A stretch of DNA of 39,671 nt from a virus, in the IMG/VR virus record IMGVR_UViG_3300030002_000043, positions 1 to 39,671 of that record; one strand, given 5' to 3'. The first letter of the stretch is position 1; each line of letters starts with the position of its first letter. The notes beneath the pieces are model-generated. The model saw only the letters and a list, made by a program, of their open reading frames with translations, was not told the DNA's origin and did not search any database. Shown here in pieces: positions 31,445-38,568 of the stretch. A program made the translations under genes and the position numbers.

Positions 31445-31893
31445 GGTACGAAGTCCTCAATGGGCTCTTCGGCGGGCCAGTTCTCGCCGTTCAGCTCCTG
31501 ACCGGTCTCGATGATCTGGACCTCGATGTGGTGCCGGTCGGAGAAGGCCACGACCTCGTCAGGGATGGAGCGGATCTCGAACGTGCCCGACACCGGGATC
31601 GCTCCGTGCTCGTTGGGGATGGCCACGATCCGGTCCCCCGCCCTGATGGGCGCGTAGGGACCGGTGAGCATCACACCCACCCTGTCGGGTGCCTTGCCTG
31701 CGACCATGGCGGGGAGCGCGTCCTTGCCCTCGCGGATGAAGTTCATGTCGAGACGGCAGCGCAGGAACTGGAGCATGTCGTTGAGTGCAGGATCCGGGTC
31801 GGTCGCCTGCGCGTAGGCCATGGTGGCGACGCCGTCCTCAACGGTCAGCGTGAGTCGCTCGACCCGCACTGCGGAGTTGAACAGGTGCTCCAT
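31441..31893 (-). CDS. Head-tail stopper (head closure) protein
   Basis: 150 residues from ATG at 31893, with AGGAG 5 bases upstream. A mainly beta protein (VRVERLTLTVEDGVATMAYA; YAPIRAGDRIVAIPNEHGAI), consistent with small neck proteins that close the head after packaging. Named mostly by position between the adaptor and the gp10-like gene. It lies downstream of the discoidin-domain fibre gene and one intergenic palindrome copy. Confidence 0.68.
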   Translation of the reverse strand: MEHLFNSAVRVERLTLTVEDGVATMAYAQATDPDPALNDMLQFLRCRLDMNFIREGKDALPAMVAGKAPDRVGVMLTGPYAPIRAGDRIVAIPNEHGAIPVSGTFEIRSIPDEVVAFSDRHHIEVQIIETGQELNGENWPAEEPIEDFVP

Positions 31894-31908
31894 GGCTACT
31901 CCTTCCTT

Positions 31909-31920
31909 GTTTTGTGAAAT
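31909..31920. promoter_or_regulatory. Dispersed palindrome before the stopper gene (intergenic)
   Basis: GTTTTGTGAAAT on the plus strand; on minus ATTTCACAAAAC then AAGGAAGGAG, so the site abuts the ribosome binding site. It lies 3 bases after the fibre gene stop. Confidence 0.55.
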
Positions 31921-31923
31921 GTC

Positions 31924-33384
31924 CTACCAAGCTGTGAGTGCTGCACGCTTCCAGCCAGTCGAGGTCTTGCTGTAGATGAAGCCATCATCGCTGGCAATGT
32001 CGCCCACCACGCCCAACGCATCAGCACTACTGGTGGGGATGGAGACGGACGACAGAGAAGTGATCTCCGGAGTTGCCCACTTCAGCCCGGCAGGCGTGGT
32101 GGGGTCGACAGTCAGAACCTCCCCTTCCGCGCCCACAGGAAGTACAGCGGGACCTCCAGATGCCGCCGTGAACAGCACGGTGGTCATCGTCTGGTAGCCA
32201 CCGTCGCTGGCGGTGATGTAGATCCGGAAGTCGGTGTAGGCAAGGGTCCCATTGACTGTGAACGTCTGGGTCTGCCCGATGGTCCACAAGACCCCTGTGT
32301 GGGTCGAGAGGTCCACCCACGTTGAGCCGTCGTTGGAGCCCTGAATCTTGAAGTTCCGGGGGCTGCGGCCTGCTGAGAAGGTGTAGATGGTGATCGAGCA
32401 TGACACCAACACCTCGGCTCCAGCAGAGTGGCCGGAGATCCAGTGGGGCAGGTCGAGAGCACTGTGCCAGTAGGTGGCTGGGTCGCCGTCGAAGGCGTTG
32501 CTGGCCTGATTGGTTGCCGACCCGTCAATGACAGAGGATGCGGCGGACGAGATGATGTCAACCGGATGGGTGTCTCCGCCAGCGAGAGCGAAGGAAACCA
32601 GATCCCCAAGATGTGCCGGAGCTATCCCGGAACCACCTGTCGTGGGCAAGGCGGCAACCGTGGCCGCAAGATCCTCCACCACGGCGATGGTGGCGAACCC
32701 GGTGACGTCAGGAAGTTCGGTCTTCAGGGCATATGTGGTCAGGTCCACTGGAGCCGGGAGGTCGATGGTCTTGACGTAAGGAGTGAGGTCGACTGGAGTC
32801 GGGATGTCGGTCGTGTGTGCGTAGCCAGTGAGGTCCACCGGAGCCGGGAGGTCATCGGTGGTGATGAAGGCAGAGACGTCCGGGATGTCAGTCGTGCGGG
32901 CGTAGCCAGTGAGGTCCGCTGGAGTCGGGAGGTTCCCCCACCGGAACCCACCCGGGTAGCCGGAGTTCCTGAACAGGATCTGCCCATCGTCCGCTGGGGC
33001 GACGAAGGGGTCGCAGGACAGCCTGACCCAGTGATCCGTATCTTCGTAGGGGGCAAGCATGACCGGAAGTTCTGTCGCGAGTTTGCAGTAGAACAAGGTC
33101 TCCATGAAAGCAACCACCGAGCCCACCGCGTAGGCCTCACCAATCCAACCTCCCTTGAACGCCATAGCTCCGGGCAACGGGACGATGAGACCCGGGACGT
33201 CGTCGGCGGTGATGAAGGCGGAGACGTCAGGCAGCTCGGACTTCAGGGCCAGCTGGGAGATGTCCACCGGATCCACAGGAGCGGGGATGTCCGTGAGCTT
33301 GGCCAGCCCCGTGGCTGTGACCACAGAGGGAGGCAAGACCGGGTCGGTGACATCCACGGTGACGTAGCGGCGATTGGTAGCCAT
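31924..33384 (-). CDS. Fibre protein with F5/8 type C (discoidin) carbohydrate-binding domain
   Basis: 486 residues. The N-terminal half has fibre-like repeats (DLTGYARTTDIPDVSAFITT; DLTPYVKTIDLPAPVDLTTY). From about residue 285 a discoidin-type domain is clear: ASNAFDGDPATYWHSALDLP, then RSPRNFKIQGSNDGSTWVDL and TDFRIYITAS. Such domains bind sugars on cell surfaces. A C-terminal segment (SADALGVVGDIASDDGFIYS) resembles other phage fibre ends. It is located between head-tail adaptor and stopper genes, not with the tail tip genes, so it could decorate the head or neck. Confidence 0.82.
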   Translation of the reverse strand: MATNRRYVTVDVTDPVLPPSVVTATGLAKLTDIPAPVDPVDISQLALKSELPDVSAFITADDVPGLIVPLPGAMAFKGGWIGEAYAVGSVVAFMETLFYCKLATELPVMLAPYEDTDHWVRLSCDPFVAPADDGQILFRNSGYPGGFRWGNLPTPADLTGYARTTDIPDVSAFITTDDLPAPVDLTGYAHTTDIPTPVDLTPYVKTIDLPAPVDLTTYALKTELPDVTGFATIAVVEDLAATVAALPTTGGSGIAPAHLGDLVSFALAGGDTHPVDIISSAASSVIDGSATNQASNAFDGDPATYWHSALDLPHWISGHSAGAEVLVSCSITIYTFSAGRSPRNFKIQGSNDGSTWVDLSTHTGVLWTIGQTQTFTVNGTLAYTDFRIYITASDGGYQTMTTVLFTAASGGPAVLPVGAEGEVLTVDPTTPAGLKWATPEITSLSSVSIPTSSADALGVVGDIASDDGFIYSKTSTGWKRAALTAW

Positions 33385-33387
33385 GAG

Positions 33388-34011
33388 TCAGACCCCCTGC
33401 GTGTAGAGGCCGGAGCCGGGCGGATCTTCGATCCATGACGCAGGAACCACGTCGGCGTCGAAGAGAGAGGGCTCCCGGGTCTGGAGTCCGGGGGCTGGGT
33501 CAAGGTTGAAGCCAAAGTTGGCGGAAAGGCGACGATCCACCGGGGACAGGTACTCCACGTTTCCAGAAACATGTCCGGTGACGAAGGTGCCGTCGTGCTC
33601 GAACATCTCGATGCCACCACGCTGGAAATCTCCACTCGCGCGGTCGCAGACCGACAGCTGGCCGACCGCCATGTCGAACCACATGATCCCGGTCTCCAGC
33701 CCCTTCTGGGCGGCTGCGGCCACCTTCGAGTAGGAGTAGGAGCCGATGGACTCGGAGTTGAACGGGGAGGCCTTGGCTGACTGATACGGAGCCGTCAGGT
33801 GGATGGCGTCGGCCATGGAGATGATGGCGAAGTCGACCATCTGCTGCTGGTCAGCGGTCAGCAGCTCCGGGTCGAAGATGCAGGTCCCGATCTTGAAGAG
33901 CAGGACGGCCTGAGGAATGGCGGAGGAGGCGATGAACGTTTCAGGAAACGAGGCTACGGGCCTGCCTGTGAACGCCGCGATCAGCTCCCGGGTGTAGGTC
34001 TTGTATGCCAT
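33388..34011 (-). CDS. Head-tail adaptor protein
   Basis: 207 residues from ATG at 34011. Helical segments (DQQQMVDFAIISMADAIHLT, then SPFNSESIGSYSYSKVAAAA) match the pattern of actinophage head-tail adaptors (gp6/gp15-like), which dock under the portal. The C-terminal part (ANFGFNLDPAPGLQTREPSL) is proline-rich. Two palindrome copies lie inside (33559-33570 and 33938-33949). Function is assigned from the motif and position before the stopper gene. Confidence 0.75.
   Translation of the reverse strand: MAYKTYTRELIAAFTGRPVASFPETFIASSAIPQAVLLFKIGTCIFDPELLTADQQQMVDFAIISMADAIHLTAPYQSAKASPFNSESIGSYSYSKVAAAAQKGLETGIMWFDMAVGQLSVCDRASGDFQRGGIEMFEHDGTFVTGHVSGNVEYLSPVDRRLSANFGFNLDPAPGLQTREPSLFDADVVPASWIEDPPGSGLYTQGV
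33559..33570. promoter_or_regulatory. Dispersed palindrome GTTTCCAGAAAC (intragenic)
   Basis: A perfect GTTTC-NN-GAAAC copy inside the adaptor gene, coding V-S-G-N-V in a different frame from most other copies. Confidence 0.6.
33938..33949. promoter_or_regulatory. Dispersed palindrome GTTTCAGGAAAC (intragenic)
   Basis: A perfect GTTTC-NN-GAAAC copy near the start of the adaptor gene, coding S-F-P-E-T-F. Confidence 0.6.
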
Positions 34012-34029
34012 CCCTCAGGTCCTTTCCTG

Positions 34030-34689
34030 TCAGATGCTCGCGAGCGGAACAGCCCGAGCACGCCGGGCATCCTGAGCGACCATGTCGTCATCGAACTTCT
34101 CGCCCGGGAAGGGGACGAAGGGACCGGGGCTGAAGTAGTGGTGACCCCAGCGAAGGATCTGGGCGTTGGGGTTGTTGGCCAGATCGAGCCATGACGCCCC
34201 GTTGCGGTCCTGCGTGCGCTTGTAGGTCTCGCCGCCGACCTCGAACTCCAGCTCCTGACCCCTGTACCAGTTCTGGCCGAAGGCGATCATGCCGTCGTAC
34301 ACGAAGTGGATCAGAACCTTCTCACCGTTCCCGGCCTTGGCGTACCGCGTGGGGGCGTTCTCGGCGATGATGGCGTTGCGCTTGGCCATCCTGTCCTCCA
34401 GCTCCTTGATCCGGATCTCGGCCTCGGTCAGCTCGACCGGCTCCTCCGGTTCTTCCTCGGGCTCGTCGAAGGACGGCATCGGTTCAGCAAGCATGGCCTC
34501 CAGCTCGCGGATACGGGCAGCTTCGGGGTCCTCCGGGGCAGGGGGAGCCTTCTTGGCCGGTGCCTTGGCTGCACGTGCCGGGGCCTTCACAGGAGCCTTC
34601 GGAGGCTCTTCTGTGGGGACTACTACGTCATCCGGTGTCAGTTCGAGGAGGTCCTCGAAGTTGTCCACTGGTTCCGTGGTGTCAGTCAT
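34030..34689 (-). CDS. Acidic protein with an SSB-like tail motif, virion module
   Basis: 219 residues, not recognised. The N-terminus begins MTDTTEPVDNFEDLLELTPD and continues with an Ala/Pro/Lys linker (KAPVKAPARAAKAPAKKAPP), both strikingly like the reversed order of the SSB C-terminus in this phage (VDNFDDLLNGLV after KKAPAKAAAKPAAK). Next comes a charged coiled-coil (ELTEAEIRIKELEDRMAKRN) and a compact C-terminal domain (VLIHFVYDGMIAFGQNWYRG; HHYFSPGPFVPFPGEKFDDD). It may be a head-associated structural protein, since it precedes the head-tail adaptor. Leader duplicated with that of the BppU-like gene. Confidence 0.6.
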   Translation of the reverse strand: MTDTTEPVDNFEDLLELTPDDVVVPTEEPPKAPVKAPARAAKAPAKKAPPAPEDPEAARIRELEAMLAEPMPSFDEPEEEPEEPVELTEAEIRIKELEDRMAKRNAIIAENAPTRYAKAGNGEKVLIHFVYDGMIAFGQNWYRGQELEFEVGGETYKRTQDRNGASWLDLANNPNAQILRWGHHYFSPGPFVPFPGEKFDDDMVAQDARRARAVPLASI

Positions 34690-34693
34690 GGTT

Positions 34694-34730
34694 GTTGCCC
34701 TCCCGGGGTCTCTATGGAAGATCGGCCTTC
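34694..34730. repeat. Duplicated leader element, copy A
   Basis: On the minus strand AAGGCCGATCTTC, then a short variable part, then CCGGGAGG just before the start of the acidic protein gene. It is a close relative of 38532-38568. The surrounding gap 34690-34782 contains no gene. Confidence 0.6.
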
Positions 34731-34782
34731 GACCGCTCGGGAGCAGCTTACCGGAGTCCCAAGGTAGGGATTCATCTTTCGG

Positions 34783-35991
34783 TCAAGACTTGATGACCGC
34801 AGTCTGAACTGTGTCCGTCTGCGCCGAGATGAAGCCAGCGGTTCCCGACGTGATCGTGACCGCGTTGAGCTTTGCCTTGGAGGCGGTCGAGCGGACCACT
34901 ACTCCCCACGACGCCCGGTTGCCTCCGGTTGCGGGCAAGACCACCGAGCCCACCACATGACAGGTGTCTGCGGCGATGTCGACCTCAGGGTAGGTGGCTG
35001 TGGCAGAGGTGGCGTTGTTGCTCACCTCGGACCCAATGAGTGCCGAGTTCGACGCTCCGTCTGCGAACGCCACCCCCGTGCGTCCGTTGTAGTCGACGGT
35101 GACACCCTTGAGCTTGACCTTCGCCGTTGCCGTGACGCCGTTCTGGGAGTTGGAGTAGAAGTGTCCCCCGGCGAAGTTCAGCCCCAGTGCTGCGGCCTGC
35201 ACGCCGTGCAGGTTGTAGCTCAACGTCATGCCGGTGAGGTCCACCATCATCGATCCAAGAGCGCCTGCTCCGAGGATGCCCGGTCCTGCGTTGCCTGCGC
35301 AGGTCGAGTTCGACACCTTGCCTCGGGTGGTGTGCGTTTCGGCCCGGATGAGACCGATGCCTGCGCCAGCGTTGTAGTTGCAGTCGACACCGTTCACCGA
35401 GAACTCGACCACGTCCGTGCCCACGTTCGGGTTCGGCTCGAAGTAGATGCCTCCCTTGGGGGCTGTGCCGTTGACGGTGCCATTGGAGTTGTAGCATCCG
35501 CCCTCGAACTTGACGCCGGAGGCTCCCGTGACGGAGGCTCCGTTGCGCCGGTTGATGCGGCAGTCGCAGCGGGTCAGCACGACGTCATCGACTCCACCTC
35601 CGACGTAGATGCCATCACCCCAGCACTCGTGGACCTTCACGTCCTCAACCCTTGCGCCATCCCCACCAGTCAGGATGGAGATGCCGTGACCCCACTCTCC
35701 TGTCGAGCCAAGGTGTGTCCGGACGTCGCCGATGATCTGCCCTCCCTTGACCTTGCAGTCGGCCTCCGAGATGGTGATCACCGAATAGCCCCCGAGATCG
35801 GTCGGAATGACGAGCAGGCGGGCACTGGGGTGCAGCTCCAGCGACATGCCGGGCTGATCCAGCTTGATTCCCAGCGCGGCATCAACCAGCCAGTCTCCCG
35901 CAGGGACGAAGCCGTCTCCTGCGAGCAGGGCGGCATTGGCGGACGCGCTGATGTCGGCACCGGGGACGGCTCCGTAGTCTGTGATGTTCAT
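34783..35991 (-). CDS. Right-handed beta-helix protein (tailspike/depolymerase-like)
   Basis: 402 residues from ATG at 35991 behind AAGGAG. It starts MNITDYGAVPGADISASANA, the usual opening of pectate-lyase-like phage spikes ('nv.dyGa.gdG..d.t.ai'). Parallel beta-helix turns follow with regular Gly/Asn/Val spacing (GDGIYVGGGVDDVVLTRCDC; NAGAGIGLIRAETHT; NLHGVQAAALGLNFAGGHFY). Such proteins often bind or cleave surface polysaccharide. No catalytic triad can be assigned by eye. It is in the fibre cassette between capsid and neck genes. Confidence 0.83.
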   Translation of the reverse strand: MNITDYGAVPGADISASANAALLAGDGFVPAGDWLVDAALGIKLDQPGMSLELHPSARLLVIPTDLGGYSVITISEADCKVKGGQIIGDVRTHLGSTGEWGHGISILTGGDGARVEDVKVHECWGDGIYVGGGVDDVVLTRCDCRINRRNGASVTGASGVKFEGGCYNSNGTVNGTAPKGGIYFEPNPNVGTDVVEFSVNGVDCNYNAGAGIGLIRAETHTTRGKVSNSTCAGNAGPGILGAGALGSMMVDLTGMTLSYNLHGVQAAALGLNFAGGHFYSNSQNGVTATAKVKLKGVTVDYNGRTGVAFADGASNSALIGSEVSNNATSATATYPEVDIAADTCHVVGSVVLPATGGNRASWGVVVRSTASKAKLNAVTITSGTAGFISAQTDTVQTAVIKS

Positions 35992-36016
35992 GCTGCTCCT
36001 TGGGGTGGAAAGTGGA

Positions 36017-37216
36017 TCAGACGACCTTGTAGCCGATAGTCATTCGGATGATGTCACCGACAGCCCACGCCCACGGGGAGGAGGTCGTGGCGCGGCCACT
36101 GGCCGCGCTGATGATGTAGGAGTTGGGCACGAACGAGCACATCTGCCACGTGTATGGCGAGTTCCTGAAGATCCAGCCCGAACCGGTGTAGATGGCAGCG
36201 TCGGTGTCAGCGATGGGCAGGCTGGGGTAGAAGATGCCCTGCACGGTCGTAGTGGAGCCGAACACGAGGTTGTACCTGACGAAGCAGATGCCACCCAGCC
36301 GCAGGTACGTCGCCTGATTGGTGCCATTGCCCAACGTCAAGTTCGTCCACGTCGGGGTGAACGAAGTCCACGAGGACTGCGTTGTCTGCTTGGCGTTGAT
36401 CTGGGTCTGGAGTGCACTCGTCACGCCGTCGAGGTAGTTCATCTCGGCAGTGGTGGCGGTGACACCGTCGAGCTTGTTCAGCTCGGCAGCGGTGGCTGTG
36501 ACATCGGTGGCTCCGACAGCGAGCAGGTGGCTGTGGTTGGAGACTGCCTTGGTGCCAAGCTGGGTCTGGATCGCGGAGGTGACCCCCGAGGTGTAGTTCA
36601 GCTCCGTGGCGGTCGCGGTGACACCGGCCAAGTCATTGATGTCCAGAGCCTTCTTCAGGACACACTCATCCACCCGGCACGTCCCTGACGTCGCCGTCGC
36701 CGGGACTATCACCTCAAGGGTGACCGAGCTGACCCCAGCCGGAACCACATAGATGGCGGTGTAGATGGCGTAGGCGGGAGCGTTGATGCTGATGTTCGAC
36801 TGGACAGCTGGGATCCGCACACCTGTGTTCGTGACGATGTTGAACGTCATGTAGCCCGTGCCCGTCATGGCTGTCCTGAGAGCGATGGACGCCTTGGCTG
36901 TGTCTCCCTGCTTGACGGGCATACTGATCAGCGAGGTCAAGGTCTTCACAGCACCTGTGGCCGTCACCATGGCACAGTTGTTGCCCATGTAGGGAGTAAC
37001 GGAGTCCAGAGCCCAGCCTCCCGACTGGCTCCACCCGGACAGGTCGGCGTAGTCCTCGAAGCCGGGGTTCATCAGGTAGTTGACTTTGTCCGTCCCCCAC
37101 TGCGGAAGGTAGTCAAGAGCCGCGAGGTCTGCCTTGCCAGCCACAAGGCTCCGGAGAGCGTTGAACTCGGTTGCCAGCCTCGAAGCAAGAGCCGAGATGC
37201 CTGACGCCAGAGTCAT
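36017..37216 (-). CDS. Fibre protein with carbohydrate-binding-like N-terminus and TATELN repeats
   Basis: 399 residues, ATG at 37216 overlapping the previous stop as TGATG. After a short coiled start, residues about 45-190 look like a CBM-type jellyroll (LMNPGFEDYADLSGWSQSGG; SVTLEVIVPATATSGTCRVD). Then three repeats typical of phage fibres occur: GVTATATELNYTSGVTSAIQ, VTATAAELNKLDGV, TATTAEMNYLDGVTSALQTQ. The C-terminal 120 residues form a beta head domain (ATYLRLGGICFVRYNLVFGS). It likely forms a trimeric fibre. Confidence 0.82.
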   Translation of the reverse strand: MTLASGISALASRLATEFNALRSLVAGKADLAALDYLPQWGTDKVNYLMNPGFEDYADLSGWSQSGGWALDSVTPYMGNNCAMVTATGAVKTLTSLISMPVKQGDTAKASIALRTAMTGTGYMTFNIVTNTGVRIPAVQSNISINAPAYAIYTAIYVVPAGVSSVTLEVIVPATATSGTCRVDECVLKKALDINDLAGVTATATELNYTSGVTSAIQTQLGTKAVSNHSHLLAVGATDVTATAAELNKLDGVTATTAEMNYLDGVTSALQTQINAKQTTQSSWTSFTPTWTNLTLGNGTNQATYLRLGGICFVRYNLVFGSTTTVQGIFYPSLPIADTDAAIYTGSGWIFRNSPYTWQMCSFVPNSYIISAASGRATTSSPWAWAVGDIIRMTIGYKVV

Positions 37217-37857
37217 CAGGCCAGACCGGCGACGAACACAGCGACGAAGTCGGTGGCCGGGTCACCGATCAGGGCGGCTTCCTGCGCGCCGATGTTGTTG
37301 CGGGCGAAGGTCTGCTGGGGAGCGGTGAAGGTCTGTGCTGTGACGGCAACCCGGAGCCCCAGAGCGGTGGTGAACCCAGTGGCTTCAGTGTCGTCTGCTG
37401 CCATCAGGGCTTGCAGCTCACCGAGGGTGTCGTATGCCGCCGAAGCTCCACCAAGGATCTCGTTCTTGAGGGCAAGGATGGCGGCAGCCTGTGCAGTGGA
37501 GACCGGCTTGGCCACGTCGGTGGTGTTGTCCACTGAACCCAGCCCGACCATGGCCTTGGTGATCCCACCGACGGTACCAGTGAACGTCGGACTGGCGATG
37601 GGTGCCTTGAGCGCATCCTCGGAGGAGATCTTGGAGGACGACCACGTGTTGACGCCGTTCGTGGCGGCGTCGTTGATGGAAGCTCCAGCTCCGCCAATGC
37701 CTGCCATCACCTCGTTGACCGCACCCACCAGATCGGTCTTGTAGGTGGTGGTCAACCCGGCAAGGCTGGACAGGTTCCCGTTGATCAGGGTCCGCAGCGC
37801 CTTGGACTCTGTCGCTGACCGGGTGAAGGCGTTGGCGATGTTGGTTACCAGTGACAT
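37216..37857 (-). CDS. Tail-fibre-like protein
   Basis: 213 residues from ATG at 37857. It contains the common phage fibre segments LKAPIASPTFTGTVGGITKA and VGLGSVDNTTDVAKPVSTAQ, which form trimeric beta/triple-helical shafts in many fibres, and a C-terminal helix/beta part (NEILGGASAAYDTLGELQAL). The N-terminus MSLVTNIANAFTRSATESKA is similar in layout to that of the next gene (ATEFNALRSLV), suggesting that both attach to the same partner. It overlaps the next gene by one base. Confidence 0.8.
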   Translation of the reverse strand: MSLVTNIANAFTRSATESKALRTLINGNLSSLAGLTTTYKTDLVGAVNEVMAGIGGAGASINDAATNGVNTWSSSKISSEDALKAPIASPTFTGTVGGITKAMVGLGSVDNTTDVAKPVSTAQAAAILALKNEILGGASAAYDTLGELQALMAADDTEATGFTTALGLRVAVTAQTFTAPQQTFARNNIGAQEAALIGDPATDFVAVFVAGLA

Positions 37858-37860
37858 GTC

Positions 37861-38190
37861 CTAGACCAGCCTGTTCTCGAAAAGAAGGGTGAAATCCATG
37901 TAGTCGTCGTACGCGGGATGTGGTGTGACATCCACGATGTGCAGTTGAAGCTCTTCCCCGTTACCCATCGGCCCCGGAGGACCGGGGATACCCCGTGGTC
38001 CCGGCGAGCCTTCCAGTACCTCCACGATCTCGGTGACCTCTTCGATCACCTCGACCACATCGGGGGCCCCCGTGAGGACCTCCACCAACTCGGTGCCCTC
38101 GGTGACCACCTCGACGAACTCCGGGGAGTCGGTGAGGACCTCCACCAGCTCGACACCTTCGGTGACCACCTCGACGAACTCCTCGGTCAT
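37861..38190 (-). CDS. Small fibre-base protein with VEV repeats and a collagen-like segment
   Basis: 109 residues from ATG at 38190, overlapping the previous stop as ATGA. Residues 1-60 are three 20-residue repeats of the type EFVEVVTEGVELVEVLTDSP. A collagen-like stretch GSPGPRGIPGPPGPMGNG follows, then a C-terminal part (LQLHIVDVTPHPAYDDYMDF). Collagen-like Gly-X-Y triplets form triple helices in phage fibres, so the protein may be a trimeric connector. It is tightly coupled to the BppU-like gene. Confidence 0.75.
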   Translation of the reverse strand: MTEEFVEVVTEGVELVEVLTDSPEFVEVVTEGTELVEVLTGAPDVVEVIEEVTEIVEVLEGSPGPRGIPGPPGPMGNGEELQLHIVDVTPHPAYDDYMDFTLLFENRLV

Positions 38191-38528
38191 CGGGTGATGT
38201 CTTTCCGGACGCCGAACTTGCCTCCCCCACGGGTCAGCACCTGAGGGGGCTGATCGGCGGAGGTGCTCTGCAAGTCCCACAGACCCTGCCCCGCCACAGT
38301 TGTCTGCTCCGGGGTGAGTCGCAGGGTCAGCTCCCCCTGTGCGGCATTGGTGGTGTCCACCTCGAAGGTGAACATGGGCTCGACATCATCGGGATCCTTG
38401 CGGGCCTGTGCTGCCCATGTCGAGCCGGACAGGTCGATGGGCTGCCGGGTTGCCTTGTCCTTGATCCGGATTGTTTTGTCAAACGAGTCGCCCCGGAAGG
38501 CTTCGAGGTCCAGCACGAACCTGTTCAT
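38187..38528 (-). CDS. BppU N-terminal-like baseplate/fibre attachment domain protein
   Basis: 113 residues from ATG at 38528, with GGGAGG 5 bases upstream. The sequence LDLEAFRGDSFDKTIRIKDK then PIDLSGSTWAAQARKDPDDV and QGELTLRLTPEQTTVAGQGL follows the BppU_N immunoglobulin-like pattern used in siphovirus baseplates and in many fibre attachment proteins. It is the first gene of the fibre cassette downstream of the major capsid and homing endonuclease genes. A capsid attachment role is possible given its location. Confidence 0.75.
   Translation of the reverse strand: MNRFVLDLEAFRGDSFDKTIRIKDKATRQPIDLSGSTWAAQARKDPDDVEPMFTFEVDTTNAAQGELTLRLTPEQTTVAGQGLWDLQSTSADQPPQVLTRGGGKFGVRKDITR
38473..38484. 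promoter_or_regulatory. Dispersed palindrome, variant GTTTTGTCAAAC (intragenic)
   Basis: A GTTT-N4-AAAC copy inside the BppU-like gene, with spacer TGTC. Confidence 0.4.
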
Positions 38529-38531
38529 CGT

Positions 38532-38568
38532 TGCCTCCCGGTAGTCACTACAGAAGATCGGCCTTGGA
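38532..38568. repeat. Duplicated leader element, copy B
   Basis: On the minus strand AAGGCCGATCTTC, a variable part and CCGGGAGG before the BppU-like gene. Its first part codes the last residues (KADLL) of the endonuclease VII-like protein. Related to 34694-34730. Confidence 0.6.
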
